Positions 17,089-27,466 of a stretch of DNA of 64,000 nucleotides are shown here, piece by piece. The notes below the pieces were generated by a model that was not told the DNA's origin, searched no databases, and saw only the letters and a program-made list of their open reading frames with translations. The stretch is from NCBI RefSeq assembly GCF_029688865.1, contig NZ_JARUKV010000023.1, positions 1-64,000 on the forward strand, in the 5' to 3' direction. Both the position numbers and the translations under genes were made by a program. The stretch comes from Natronococcus sp. A-GB7. Its GTDB lineage: Archaea > Halobacteriota > Halobacteria > Halobacteriales > Natrialbaceae. Position 1 is the stretch's first letter; the number at the start of each line of letters is the position of its first letter.

Positions 17089-18339
17089 TCATAGCCGTTC
17101 TCGAACCGTTCGACCGAGTGCCGCTATCCCGCGTTCGAGCTCGTCGAGCGGGACGTAGCTGAACGAGAGCCGCAAACTGTTGCTCCCCTCGTCCGTGGGG
17201 AAAAACATCGACCCAGGTAGATAGGTGACGCCGTTTTCAGCTGCGTCGTGCAGCATCTCCTCGGTGTCGATGTGTATCGGGAGCGTGACCCAGACGAAGA
17301 ATCCGCCCTCGGGTTCGGTCCACTCGGCGGCCGGCGGCATGTGCGTTTCCAAGGCGTGGAGTATTCGATCGCGTCGCTCCTCGTACACGTCTCGTAACTC
17401 CTCGATGTGCTCGTCTAGCTTTCCCGTCGTACAGTAGTGAGCGACGAGACTCCGCGTGAACGTGTTCGTTCCGCCGGCGTTGAGTTTGCGAAGCGCTTCG
17501 ACGATTTCGTTGTTCGCGATGATCCAACCGGTTCGGACGCCCGGAGCGATCGTCTTAGAGAAGGTACCGATGCGGACGACTCGTCCCGTGTCATCGAGGG
17601 CTTTGAGCGTCGGCAGTTCGTGCTCAGTGTATCGAAGATCACCGTACGCATCGTCTTCGATGAGTACGAAATCATATTCATCGGCCAATTCAAGCAGTCG
17701 GTTTCGGCGGTCCAATGAGAGCGTGACTCCGGTCGGGTTCTGGAAGTTCGGAATCGTGTACAGTAGTTTCGGGATCTCGCGACCTTCTCGTTCGCGCGTA
17801 CGCAACTCCTCAGCGACGGCATCAACGTCGAGTCCGTCGGTATCGACGTCGAAGCTGTCGATCTCTACGCCGTGGTTTCTGAAGACGCTGATCGCTCCCA
17901 TGAACGTCGGCCCCTCTACGATCAGTGAATCGCTTGGTTCGAGGAACGCCCGACAAACGACGTCGATGGCGCGAGTTCCCCCGTTGGTCAGCAATATGTT
18001 CGATGGATCGCAGTCGATGTCGCTGCTTTGGGCGCGTTCGACGAGAAAATCCGTGAGCTGCTCGGTGTAGCTGCCGCCGCCGTACTGAAGAACGTGCTCG
18101 CCTTCGTCTGCGAGCACGGCCTCAGTGACTGTAACGAGATCGTCCGACGGAAGCGAGGACGGGTAGGGGAATCCATACCCCAGCGACACTGCGTCAGAGG
18201 CTGATACCAGCCGCCAGTCACCGTACCCCGTGCTTCCGATCTGGTCTTGCACCGTCGCCGTAAAAAGGTGGTCGAACGCACCCGATCTGTCGGACTCTTT
18301 CATACACTTGCTCTGCGTACTTTCTATCGTGTCACTCAT
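17089..18339 (-). CDS. PLP-dependent aminotransferase class I/II, LysN/2-aminoadipate type
   Basis: Fold-type I aminotransferase, 416 aa. The PLP lysine is in GTFSKTIAPG (about residue 245), the PLP-binding Asp/Tyr in LIEDDAYGD, the phosphate-anchoring block in TNGGTRAIDVV, and NPTGV is intact. It resembles the catalytic part of MocR regulators and archaeal aminoadipate/aromatic aminotransferases, but no N-terminal winged helix is present, so it is an enzyme rather than a regulator. Start choice between ATG 18339 and ATG 18303 is uncertain. It is divergent from the ThDP enzyme, suggesting transamination to a 2-oxo acid followed by decarboxylation. Confidence 0.85.
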   Translation of the reverse strand: MSDTIESTQSKCMKESDRSGAFDHLFTATVQDQIGSTGYGDWRLVSASDAVSLGYGFPYPSSLPSDDLVTVTEAVLADEGEHVLQYGGGSYTEQLTDFLVERAQSSDIDCDPSNILLTNGGTRAIDVVCRAFLEPSDSLIVEGPTFMGAISVFRNHGVEIDSFDVDTDGLDVDAVAEELRTREREGREIPKLLYTIPNFQNPTGVTLSLDRRNRLLELADEYDFVLIEDDAYGDLRYTEHELPTLKALDDTGRVVRIGTFSKTIAPGVRTGWIIANNEIVEALRKLNAGGTNTFTRSLVAHYCTTGKLDEHIEELRDVYEERRDRILHALETHMPPAAEWTEPEGGFFVWVTLPIHIDTEEMLHDAAENGVTYLPGSMFFPTDEGSNSLRLSFSYVPLDELERGIAALGRTVRERL

Positions 18340-18516
18340 AATCAAGATACTCATTCGTTGACTATTTCTGATGAATACCGGACTCGTCCCGTGCGTCTCA
18401 CTCGAAGACAGGAAGGAACTCCCGAAGATCGCGAGCAGTCACTTCCCGACCACCGGCCTGTCCGGACGTACGGACCGACCCAAACTTATTTAGCCACTTG
18501 TTTGGTGCTAACAGAT

Positions 18517-20202
18517 ATGACAACCGCCCGAACAGGGGCCGAGTACGTCGCCGAGGCGTTGGAACAGTATGGAGTGAAACACTTCTTCGGTAATCCTGGA
18601 ACAACTGAACTCCCGGTCGTCCAGGCGCTGAGCGAGAGTTCAATCGAGTACGTCCTCGGTCTTCACGAAGACGTCGCCGTCGGAATGGCTTCAGGCTACG
18701 CCAGAACGCGGCGCTTTCACTCCCACCACGACGACCAGGTCAACCCGATAGGGATCGCCAACCTGCACGTTGCTCCAGGTCTCGCACACGGGATCGGCAA
18801 CGTTATCGGCGCCTATTTCGCCGGGTCGCCGTTGCTCGTGACGGCCGGCAATCACAGCACCGACTTCCAGCATGAAGAGCCGATTCTCTCCGGCGATCTC
18901 GAGGCGATGGTACACCAGTACACGAAGTGGAGCGCCGAAGTCAAATCCGTCGATGCTCTTCCGACGATGTTACGCCGCGCGATCCGCTACGCACTCACCC
19001 CGCCGACCGGTCCTGTCTTCCTCGGCCTTCCACTGGACGTGATGCTGGACGAGACGGACCGTGAGGTCGAACGCCTCGGGCCGATTCCGAGTGCCGGACG
19101 CGGCGACGCCGAATCCATCGCGGCCGCCGCCTCCGAGATAGCCGATGCAACAGAGCCAGTGATCATCACCGGCGACGAAATCGCCCGATCCGGACCGGAG
19201 GCCGTCGATGCAGCCGTCTCGTTCGCTGAGGCGAGCGGTGCCCGAGTTCACGGTGAGTTCCTTCCCGGAGAAGTCAACTTCCCAATGGGACACCCTCAGT
19301 GGGGTCATCACGTCCCCGGGACGGAAAATCAGTTCGCCGAACTCGTTGATACCGACACGGTCGTTCTCGTCGGCTGTTCGTCGCTGACAACGTCGATCCG
19401 CCATGAGGAACCGCTCTTCGCGCCGGAGACAACGATTATTCAGATCGGACCGAATCCGCGCGAACTCGGCAAAAACCGCCCGGCCGATATCTCCGTGCTG
19501 GGTGATCCCGGCGCCGTCATGAGCGAACTGGCCGTAGAACTCGAATCGCGCATCTCGGCGGACGAACGGCAGACGCGAATCGAGACCGCTCGCGAGGCGA
19601 TCAAGGCGTTCAGCGAACAGCAACGACCTGCTGGCACGAACGATGATGATCCTCGTGCGTCGAAAGATGAACTCGGACAGGCAATGTTCGAATCCGCGTC
19701 GGACGCCTTCCTCGTCAACGAAGGCGTTACGAGCGGACGAGCAGTTCGGTGGCACGTTCCATACGGCCCCGAAGGAAAGATCGCGAACAAAAGCGGTGGG
19801 CTTGGATACGGACTCCCGGCGGCGGTCGGCGCGGCGATTGCTGAACGCGAACGACCCGAGTCGCGGGATGTAGTCGCGTTCATCGGCGATGGATCGTATT
19901 TCTACTATCCACAGTCGATTTACTCCGCCGTTCGGTACGATGTCGATCTCACCGTCGTCGTCGCGGATAATCGGAACTACCGCATTCTTAAGGACAATAC
20001 TCTTCGGGTACTCGGTGGCAGCGAGGACGAGCACGATTTCGTTGGGATGGATTTCGAACCGGCCCTGAATATCTCCAAAAACGCAGAGAGCTACGGTGCA
20101 AACGGCCGGATAGTCAAATCTGCGAGTGAAATCACCTCAGCAATCACCGATGGCCGGCAACAAGACGGCACGACGGTATTAGACGTACTGGTTCACGATT
20201 AG
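18517..20202 (+). CDS. Thiamine diphosphate-dependent enzyme, benzoylformate decarboxylase / acetolactate synthase-like
   Basis: 561-aa ThDP enzyme with the three usual domains: an N-terminal PYR domain (GNPGTTELP and the catalytic Glu in LHEDVAVGMASGYA, about residue 50), a central Rossmann-like domain, and a C-terminal PP domain with GDGSYFYYPQ ... ADNRNY, the GDG(X~26)N motif that binds Mg and diphosphate. The family includes 2-oxo acid decarboxylases (benzoylformate, indolepyruvate) and acetolactate synthases; no regulatory subunit gene lies nearby, which favours a decarboxylase. A TATA-like AACTTATTTAGCC (18482-18494) supports the ATG at 18517. Confidence 0.85.
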   Translation: MTTARTGAEYVAEALEQYGVKHFFGNPGTTELPVVQALSESSIEYVLGLHEDVAVGMASGYARTRRFHSHHDDQVNPIGIANLHVAPGLAHGIGNVIGAYFAGSPLLVTAGNHSTDFQHEEPILSGDLEAMVHQYTKWSAEVKSVDALPTMLRRAIRYALTPPTGPVFLGLPLDVMLDETDREVERLGPIPSAGRGDAESIAAAASEIADATEPVIITGDEIARSGPEAVDAAVSFAEASGARVHGEFLPGEVNFPMGHPQWGHHVPGTENQFAELVDTDTVVLVGCSSLTTSIRHEEPLFAPETTIIQIGPNPRELGKNRPADISVLGDPGAVMSELAVELESRISADERQTRIETAREAIKAFSEQQRPAGTNDDDPRASKDELGQAMFESASDAFLVNEGVTSGRAVRWHVPYGPEGKIANKSGGLGYGLPAAVGAAIAERERPESRDVVAFIGDGSYFYYPQSIYSAVRYDVDLTVVVADNRNYRILKDNTLRVLGGSEDEHDFVGMDFEPALNISKNAESYGANGRIVKSASEITSAITDGRQQDGTTVLDVLVHD

Positions 20203-20916
20203 TTTATAATTGTTCCGTCACACCTTTGTTCTTCACCGTTTACTCCAAGGATGGCTCAACGTCGTTAGCAACGACAAACGAACCCACCAGCTCGAGGACC
20301 AAGTAAATAACAACTCTACTCCGTACTAGGCCAACCACCAGCCCGTCCGATAATGAGGTCACCACCGCCTCAGACGAGGGTTCCAGTACAGGTTGTGCGA
20401 CCTCACACAGTCCAGTAACCACCAACCCAGGGCGACTGAGCCGACTACTTTTGTTTTGAACGGCGCTCTGATTGCCACCCAGTACTCATCACGGCGACGG
20501 TGTCCTGGCCATCTCTGAGGGATTGTAGAGACATACTTTTTGTGAACGTCTATAACGATTACAGCACCTGGAATCTGGGGTACCATTCACAGACGGATAG
20601 TCTCGAAGTAGTCAATGCCAATGGCAGCGAGAGGTGTGTGGTTAGCGTTCCGACTCTGCTGAATATCGGCAATCGGGATTCGAGAACTCGTTTTTGCTGG
20701 TTGATCCGGCTGTCCCCATGTACGAACTACGCCTACAGCGCCGATTGGCCCGATCACTTCGGCTACACGCTTGGCCTTTCGAGGTAGAGTAACGGTGGCC
20801 AGTGAGTGGATTGATAAAATGATCGGACCGCTCGAAACCGTGCTCAAGAATGCTTGTGATGTACGCGTCGAGTTCTGGCCGGTGTATTTATACAATAGTA
20901 TGATGTGTGTGATGGT
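20203..20916. other. Non-coding or decayed region
   Basis: About 700 bp in which both strands show only short broken frames without acidic haloarchaeal composition. I tried to read it as a transposase remnant but found no family motif. TGTATTTATACAATAG near 20882 is the probable promoter of the aminotransferase at 20917. The rest is unexplained. Confidence 0.4.
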
Positions 20917-22239
20917 ATGGCATCCGAACGACCGAAGCCGGTAGAGGAGCGCTCCTCAATGCCGGTTCCGCACTGGTACACCGCGGACGAAGAGGTGGCG
21001 ACGCTCATTGACGGGAATGGTGTCACCGTCTCCGACGCCGACGGTACGGACTATCTAGACTTCCAGTCACAGTTGTACTGCGTCAACGCTGGCCACAGCA
21101 ACCAGCAGATTATCGACGCAATCGCCGAACAACTCTCCCGAATTCCGTATGTTTCCTCCGGCAAGCACAACAACACGCGAAGCGAGTTAGCGGCGCGCCT
21201 GCTTGAAATCGCCCCAGATCCGATGGCAAGAACCGTCTTCTCAGTCTCCGGCAGCGAGGCAAATGAGACCGCAGTGATGATCGCCCGGGAGTACACCGGT
21301 TCGCCGACAGTGCTCACCCGCTGGCGGTCATATCACGGAGCAACCTACGGGGTGGCTAGCTTGACCGGCGATACGGATACCCGAACCGCTATTGAAGCCC
21401 ACGCGGCGACCACAGGGAACGCTAAGTTCTTGCCGCCGATCCCATCTGCGTTTGGTGGCGCGACAGGTGAAGAACTCGCCGAAAGGGCTGCGAACCACCT
21501 CGAATTCGTTATTCGTAATGAAGGACCAGACTCGATCGCTGCGCTCCTGACTGAGATCGTCGCTGGCTCTAGTGGGGGGTTTACCGCTCCACCAGGGTAT
21601 TATGAACGGGTCCGGGAACTCTGTGATGAGTACGATATTATTTTGATTGCCGACGAAGTGATCACCGGTTTCGGTCGTTGTGGCGAATGGTTCGGCGTTG
21701 ACACCGAGGATATCAACCCGGATATGATGACATTCGCGAAGGGCGTCACAAGTTCATACGTTCCCCTCGCAGGCGTCATGGTGAGAGAAGAGTTCGCAAC
21801 CCATCTTGAGGATGATGGCTTCGACGTTGGGCAAACTTTCGCCGGCCATCCGGTCGGGTGCGCGGCTGGATTGGCCGCGATCGATGCGTACGAGGATAAT
21901 CTCCTCGAAAATGCACGGGCAATAGAACCGCGACTGAAAGCCGGCCTTGAGACTATCGATGAGCGGTTCGATGTCGTCAGCTCTGTCCATGGTCGGGGGC
22001 TTCTCTGGGGTGTCGAGTTCGCCGACCCCGGCACCGGCGAGCCGTTGGTTGATCCGCGGGTGTGCGGCGCGGACAATCCTGTCAAACAGGTTCTGAAGCA
22101 TGCTAGTAACCAAGGTGTGTTGTTCGGACTTGGCCGTCCGGGAATTCAACTGCTCGTCGCCCCGCCGCTGTGTGTTGATGAGACCGAGATCGACAAGGCG
22201 ATCGCCGCGCTCGAATCCAGCATCAAAGCAGTGTTCTGA
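20917..22239 (+). CDS. Class III aminotransferase (omega-amino acid/pyruvate or taurine type)
   Basis: PLP enzyme of 440 aa that transfers a terminal amino group, for example from an omega-amino acid or amine. The PLP lysine is Lys275 in TFAKGVTSSYVPL, the cofactor Asp is in LIADEVITGFGR (about residue 246), and SGSEANETA (about 112-120) binds the phosphate. The KGVTSSYVPL form of the lysine motif is typical of the omega-amino acid:pyruvate subgroup. ATG 20917 is preferred to a start four codons earlier. It likely feeds on amines released by the hydrolases of this island. Confidence 0.87.
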   Translation: MASERPKPVEERSSMPVPHWYTADEEVATLIDGNGVTVSDADGTDYLDFQSQLYCVNAGHSNQQIIDAIAEQLSRIPYVSSGKHNNTRSELAARLLEIAPDPMARTVFSVSGSEANETAVMIAREYTGSPTVLTRWRSYHGATYGVASLTGDTDTRTAIEAHAATTGNAKFLPPIPSAFGGATGEELAERAANHLEFVIRNEGPDSIAALLTEIVAGSSGGFTAPPGYYERVRELCDEYDIILIADEVITGFGRCGEWFGVDTEDINPDMMTFAKGVTSSYVPLAGVMVREEFATHLEDDGFDVGQTFAGHPVGCAAGLAAIDAYEDNLLENARAIEPRLKAGLETIDERFDVVSSVHGRGLLWGVEFADPGTGEPLVDPRVCGADNPVKQVLKHASNQGVLFGLGRPGIQLLVAPPLCVDETEIDKAIAALESSIKAVF

Positions 22240-22461
22240 GTTAGCGGTTCGGCTCGTTTCAGTGGCGGTTCCGTAGCTCAGTGACTCCTCAGCACGATTC
22301 GTTCGAGTGGGATAAGCCTCTTTATCGCCATCACTGAGATCGTCATCGCGACAGCGGACCTCGCAATTCAATTGTAGTGAAGTCGGATGTGCTCCCCGCT
22401 GTATAGTCTACAGGAAGTCTACTATGACTAATGAAGGGATGTTAAGAGATTAGTTCGAGAG

Positions 22462-23233
22462 CTATCTAGTCATTTCAGCGTACACTTCTGAATCCGTGAT
22501 GGCGTCGTCCCAGTCGGTGTACTCGGCTTCATCGTGAGTTTTCTTATTGATGCTCGGGACGAAAAGCATCGCCGTTTTCGTAGAGTCGTTTAAATAACTT
22601 GCCTCGTGCCCCGTACCGCTGATTATAGTGGGGTGTGACGTGTCTACTTTACGTGCTGCTTTGATCGCGGCCTTAATAACCATCGGCGAAAACTCGGTAT
22701 GTGTGATTTGCCAGATCTCCTTGAGATCGTAGTCGGTTCCCTCACGTTCGCAGGAGTTCTCCACGACGGCATCGTTATAATTTCCGACGCCAGCCGTGAA
22801 GCGGACCTCCGAAGGGATGATCTTAATTGGACGGAGCAAACATCAAGTTTGCCGACAGTTATAGCCATATCCGTTGCCAACTGATTCGGGAACCGGCGAA
22901 CAGCTCTAACAGTATCTGAAGCGGTGAAGAGCGCGTCCTTGCGCGAATGCATCGAAGAGGGGCCTGCGTGGTCGGAGTCACCAGAGATTGTCGACTCGAG
23001 CCCAGCCATCCCGTAGACGCCTTCAACGACTTCGACGGTGATTTCCTTTCCTTCCAGCTTTGGACCCTGTTCGATATGCAGTTCGAGGAACGCGTGATAC
23101 TCCTCATGCGGTTCGCACGGTTTGTTCACGTAATAGCCGATTTCCTCCGGTGCCTCCTCCACAGTAACGCTGTCACTGTTGGTCTGAGCAAGCATGTCCT
23201 CAATATCGAATTTGCCGGCGAATCCGTCAAAAC
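22462..23233 (-). pseudogene. Broken M20 carbamoyl-amino-acid hydrolase (5'-truncated, frameshifted)
   Basis: Minus-strand sequence matches the intact hydrolase at 38554-39837 from about its residue 165 to the end, but in two frames. The first part runs FDGFAGKFDIEDM through FLELHIEQGPKLE and SGDSDHAGPSSMHSRKDAL to about 22840. After a frame change around 22820-22850 it continues EVRFTAGVGNYND through SGTGHEASYLNDS and KKTHDEAEYTDWDDA to the stop at 22462. The N-terminal 40 percent, with the first metal ligands, is absent: the frame is closed by a stop at about 23240, right next to the 3' end of the permease gene. A deletion plus a frameshift has therefore inactivated it. Confidence 0.85.
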
Positions 23234-23258
23234 GGGTTTAAACCTTCCAGAGCCCGGC

Positions 23259-24668
23259 TTAGTCGTCTTTCAAAGCGCTCACCTTTTCAGCTACTTCCTC
23301 AGCTGTCTCCACTTCAGAATCTCCAGAGAGTAGATAGAGTACGATTCCCAGGACGCACCATCCGAGGACGATCAGCCATTCGTACGGCCAGAGTAGTGCA
23401 GATTGACCACCAGGGAGATAGAGAAAAATGAAAATTGCCGTCGTAATGAACGCAACTACTCCCACAAACAGCCCAGCCGGAACCTTATAGGGACGTTCCA
23501 TTTCTGGCTCGCGATATCGAAGAACTAGGAACGAGACAACAACTAAAAACCAAGCAACGACAATGCCGAGTCCTCCAGCGTTAACAATCCATGTCAGCAT
23601 CTGTTCACCGAAAAACGGTGCCAGTACGGACAGCCCACCGACTAACAGGATGGCATTGCTGGGGGTGTTGTACTCTGGGTGTACTTTTGAGAGAAACTCT
23701 GGAAGCATACCAGATTCCGAAAGAGCGAACAGTGCTCGGCTGCCACCAATAATGAAAGCATTCCAGCTTGTAAGGATTCCTGCCACACCTGCAAGTGCCA
23801 TAATTTGGCCGATAGTCTGGCTATCATAGAGGACAGCCATTGCCTCTGCAGCTGGGAGGGGGCTTTCGACGAGCTCTGCACCTGGAAGCGCGCGGCTGGA
23901 TCCCCAAATAACTGCTATATAGAACAGTGCTGCCATTCCAACAGAAAGGAGAATCAAAAGACCAAGCGTTCGTGGCGGTATGTCCGCTTCTTCTGCAGAC
24001 TGCGGAATAACGTCAAATCCGACGAACATGAACGGCGTCATCAGAACAACAGCAAGAATACCAGCAGTTCCTGCACCAAATGAACTGTCAGGAGATGGTT
24101 GACCACTAGTAACTGCGCCAGCAATGAGTACGACACCTGCAAACGCAATAACGAGGGTCATGATTATCTGAAATTGCGCTGCTATTTTAATTCCGATATA
24201 ATTCAGATACGTGACTCCTACCGTTCCAAGTACTCCCACGAGAATCCAGGTCGCATAGACGGGTTCACCAGCTACACTCCAGAGTGGAAATGTGTTGAAT
24301 CCGGGGACAATAAACGCCATCGCAGACGGTAACGCAACTGCTTCAAAAGCAGCCACTGTAACATAGCCAAATATGATCGCCCAAGTACAGACAAACGATC
24401 CTATCGGACCAAGTGCGCGTAGGCTGTAAACGTGCTCTCCACCGACTAGTGGCATTGATGAGGCTAATTCGCTGTATATGACTGCAACTATACAGACGAC
24501 GAACCCACCGATGAGGAACGCCGTAACGGCACCTATTGGACCACCATCTTGGACCCAATCACCAGTGAGGATAATCCATCCCCACCCAATCATAGCACCG
24601 AACGACAAGATTAGCATCTCTTTTTTTCCAAGTGTTTTTTCTAAGCCACTTTGTGATTTTCCTGACAT
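23259..24668 (-). CDS. APC superfamily amino acid/amine permease
   Basis: Polytopic membrane transporter, 469 aa from the ATG at 24668, about 12 transmembrane helices. The first helix contains the APC helix-breaking motif GAMIGWGWI (about residues 22-30) that lines the substrate site, and the following LVGGEHVYSLRALGP segment is typical of the family. The C-terminus is short and charged (VETAEEVAEKVSALKDD). It probably takes up an amino acid or amine used by the neighbouring enzymes. The broken hydrolase ends up directly downstream. Codons are more A/T-rich than in the 0-20 kb genes. Confidence 0.87.
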   Translation of the reverse strand: MSGKSQSGLEKTLGKKEMLILSFGAMIGWGWIILTGDWVQDGGPIGAVTAFLIGGFVVCIVAVIYSELASSMPLVGGEHVYSLRALGPIGSFVCTWAIIFGYVTVAAFEAVALPSAMAFIVPGFNTFPLWSVAGEPVYATWILVGVLGTVGVTYLNYIGIKIAAQFQIIMTLVIAFAGVVLIAGAVTSGQPSPDSSFGAGTAGILAVVLMTPFMFVGFDVIPQSAEEADIPPRTLGLLILLSVGMAALFYIAVIWGSSRALPGAELVESPLPAAEAMAVLYDSQTIGQIMALAGVAGILTSWNAFIIGGSRALFALSESGMLPEFLSKVHPEYNTPSNAILLVGGLSVLAPFFGEQMLTWIVNAGGLGIVVAWFLVVVSFLVLRYREPEMERPYKVPAGLFVGVVAFITTAIFIFLYLPGGQSALLWPYEWLIVLGWCVLGIVLYLLSGDSEVETAEEVAEKVSALKDD

Positions 24669-25142
24669 ATTTAACCTATAGCCTATTGGTAAATGAGGTA
24701 TGAGGACGACCATCAATATACTTTTCGAATATTGTGAATTCTATCCTAACGGACCCTCTGCGAATGTACCAGATCCAATTTCAAGATGTATAATTGAATA
24801 CTGTTTACAGTCATCTACAATGTGGCATATAATTAAAAAGCAACTATGGAGAAATCCAATAAAGGGTCAGCGATAGCATCTGTACAGGTGTAACTGTAAG
24901 ACTACCCGAGAGGAATTGCAACAAAGCCAGTCGAAGTGATAGAGGGACTCAATAGATACATCTGTACTTCCACGAGAAACAGAAATGAGACTACTTCATC
25001 ACATTGTCCACAAAATTATGATTTTCCAGTTCAACTGTGATACCGCACAGTACCTGCTGAAATGCTATTCCCGCACAGAAGTGTTCAATTAGACAGCACT
25101 ACACTACCCGAGGAATCACTAAGCTGGACAGCTCTAAAATTC
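24669..25142. other. AT-rich intergenic region
   Basis: About 470 bp between the permease start and the end of the broken amidase gene. It should contain the permease promoter. I see no open frame with haloarchaeal composition, no RNA gene and no clear repeat. Confidence 0.4.
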
Positions 25143-25930
25143 TCATTCTCTGTGATTGCTATCATAGATTTCTGGTCGTCGATCATCAATATATCGGAGG
25201 GTTTCAGCGCCTTCCGCTTGTAGCTCAACGGCCGCAGTCAACTCGGTGGTGATATCTTCGCCGCCTGAGACAAGAGCCTGCCCCGCTCATTGAAAATCGC
25301 GCTTTTGCCAAAGAATTCAATACCCCGTTCTTCGCCGACTCGATTACAAATGATATGCGGTCGAATATTTTCGAGCGCTCGGACTGCCCCAAAGATTGGC
25401 TGGTCAGATTGGAACGGCCGCATGTTTGCGAGTGGCGTAATCAGAATTTCAGCACCAGCTAACGTCAACTGTCGTGCAACTTCTGGAAATTCAACATCAT
25501 AGCAAATTTGAATACCAAGAGAACCCGCACTGGTTTCAAAAACCGGAAATGATGAGCCGGCATCAAAGACCGTTCCTTCCTTCCCATAAAGGTGTGTCTC
25601 ATGATATGTTCCGATGTGTTCCCCTTGATCGATGATAGCCGCAGAGTTATACTGCTCCTCGCTGTTTTTAGTCACGGTACCAATGACTACAGTTGTCTCC
25701 GTTGCAGCAGCAGTAAGCTTGTTGATAGCCTCCTCTGCTTCTTCAACTACGGCCGCTTCTAGCTTTCCTACGTGGTATCCTGTGAGGAACAACTCAGGGA
25801 AGACAAGCAAATCGATTTTGTCAGCTGTCGCTTTCTTTATCGCTTCCTCGGCGATGCGAGTATTGTACTCGATATCTCCAAGAGTAGGTTGAGTCTGGAC
25901 AGCTCGAACGTCAATAGTGCGTGTCTCCAT
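25143..25930 (-). pseudogene. Carbon-nitrogen hydrolase (nitrilase superfamily) with a C-terminal frameshift
   Basis: The first 225 residues are a normal amidase of the nitrilase superfamily: catalytic Glu in VFPELFLTGYH (about residue 46), Lys in the YHETHLYGKEG region (about 112), Cys in IQICYDVEFPE (about 146). In the open frame the protein then runs into AAKISPPS and stops at 25238. One base out of frame the expected end continues, GEDITTELTAAVELQAEGAE followed by LRYIDDRRPEIYDSNHRE and a stop at 25143; LRYIDDRRPEIY is the usual C-terminus of this family. A one-base deletion in a GGCGGCG tract near 25255 explains it. It is either a recent pseudogene or a sequencing error. Confidence 0.8.
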
Positions 25931-26237
25931 AGTCTCTCCAATGTTTTCTTTTGACTTTATATTATCACAAAACCGGAGCCTCGGCTGTTATGGTGGTTTA
26001 TCTATACCTGAGCCGGAGATATACAACCAATAGCGAAGCTAAACACGGCTAACATCGGTTACCTCATCTAATACAGCCAGATATCACCCAACTACTACCG
26101 TTCCCGAAGTATACGATTCGGCTAGCGAGGAGACTATCAGTTACGGATTCTTTGCACTGGTGACTGACTTGGCTTCCAGACAACATATGTGAACATTCGA
26201 TCCATCTGGCCGGCCAATTCATAGCCTTCGCAATTGA

Positions 26238-27464
26238 TCAGATGATTCCCTGATTGGTGAGTTGGGTAATCTCTTCCATCTCGAAGCCTAGCTCCTGAAG
26301 AATATCTTCCGTGTGTTCACCAAGTAGTGGTGGGTGAGTCTCAATACTAGCTGGAGTCTCTGAGAAATGCATTGGACATCCGGCCATCTCAAGAGAATCA
26401 ATAGTCGGATGCGATATTGTTTGACGCATATTTCGTGCTTGCACCTGTGGGTGGTCAAACACCTCCTCTAAATCACGGACGCGGCTTGCTGGAACGCCTA
26501 CTTCCTCCATACGAGCAACAATCTCAGCAGTTGTATACTGAACAAACTCCGCTTCGAGGATTTCGTCAAGCTCTGCCCGGTGTTCGACTCGCTTTGAATT
26601 CGTTTCGAACCGCTCAATATCGAGTAGGTCTTCTCTGTCGATAGCACGACAAAACCTTGGCCAGATCTGCTCAGATGCAGAAGCAACTACAGCATACCCA
26701 TCGCTGGTTTCAAAGGCCTGATATGGTGTGATCGTCGGGTGTTTACTTCCCATCCGTTGTGGTGGGTCGTTCGTTGCGAAATAGTTTGAAGCCATATAAC
26801 TCATCCACGCGACCTGCCCATCGAGAAGACTTACGTCGATCTTCTGGCCACCCCCATCGCCGAGCTCGCGGTGTAAAAGTGCGGCAAGGATAGCCTGAGT
26901 AGCATACATTCCGGCTCCGATATCAGCAATCGCGACGCCAACCCTAACTGGTGGACCGCCTTCCTCACCAGTAATACTCATCATACCACCCTCTGCTTGC
27001 ATCATGATATCATAGGCAGGACGGTCCTTGTATGGTCCCCATTCTCCATATCCAGAGAGTGAACAGTAGATAAGCGAGGGGTTCTCTTCGCGCAGTGTCC
27101 CGTAGTCTAATCCCCATTTCTCCATCGTTCCGACCTGAAAATTCTCTACCAGAACATCTGCTTCGGTTGCAAGCTCACGAAAGATTGCTTGTCCCTCTTC
27201 ACTCGCAAGATTGAGCGTCAGCGAGCGTTTATTCCGGTTGACACTCACATAATAGGCACTCTCCTCGCTGTCACCAACGGTTGGAGGATGCCAGCCACGC
27301 GTTTGGTCACCACCATCTGGCCGCTCGATCTTGATAACATCTGCTCCAAGATCACCAAGTTGCATCGTACAGAAGGGGCCAACAAGGACCCGTGACGCAT
27401 CTAAAACAGTAATTCCTTCCAGCGGTCCTTCCTCACCAGCTGCGTCGCGTGCTTCGCCGACCAT
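26238..27464 (-). CDS. Class III (CaiB/BaiF) CoA-transferase, probably succinyl-CoA:glutarate type
   Basis: 408-aa CoA-transferase. Family blocks: LEGITVLDASRVLVGPFCTM at the N-terminus, LGADVIKIERP, NRNKRSLTLNL, and the catalytic Asp in PAYDIMMQAEGG (about residue 170). It begins two bases after the stop of the glutaryl-CoA dehydrogenase gene, so the two are coupled. Known pairings of these families (GcdG/SUGCT with GcdH) move CoA from succinyl-CoA to glutarate before oxidation, so this role is inferred from context; other dicarboxylate CoA acceptors remain possible. The 307 bp downstream (25931-26237) contain nothing I recognise. Confidence 0.87.
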   Translation of the reverse strand: MVGEARDAAGEEGPLEGITVLDASRVLVGPFCTMQLGDLGADVIKIERPDGGDQTRGWHPPTVGDSEESAYYVSVNRNKRSLTLNLASEEGQAIFRELATEADVLVENFQVGTMEKWGLDYGTLREENPSLIYCSLSGYGEWGPYKDRPAYDIMMQAEGGMMSITGEEGGPPVRVGVAIADIGAGMYATQAILAALLHRELGDGGGQKIDVSLLDGQVAWMSYMASNYFATNDPPQRMGSKHPTITPYQAFETSDGYAVVASASEQIWPRFCRAIDREDLLDIERFETNSKRVEHRAELDEILEAEFVQYTTAEIVARMEEVGVPASRVRDLEEVFDHPQVQARNMRQTISHPTIDSLEMAGCPMHFSETPASIETHPPLLGEHTEDILQELGFEMEEITQLTNQGII

Positions 27465-27466
27465 AC

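Noticed and set aside
17089-18339. MocR-type regulator
   Set aside because: The aminotransferase domain resembles MocR proteins but there is no N-terminal GntR winged helix, so it is an enzyme.
20203-20904. Transposase remnant
   Set aside because: Short broken frames only; no DDE or other transposase motif and no inverted ends could be found.
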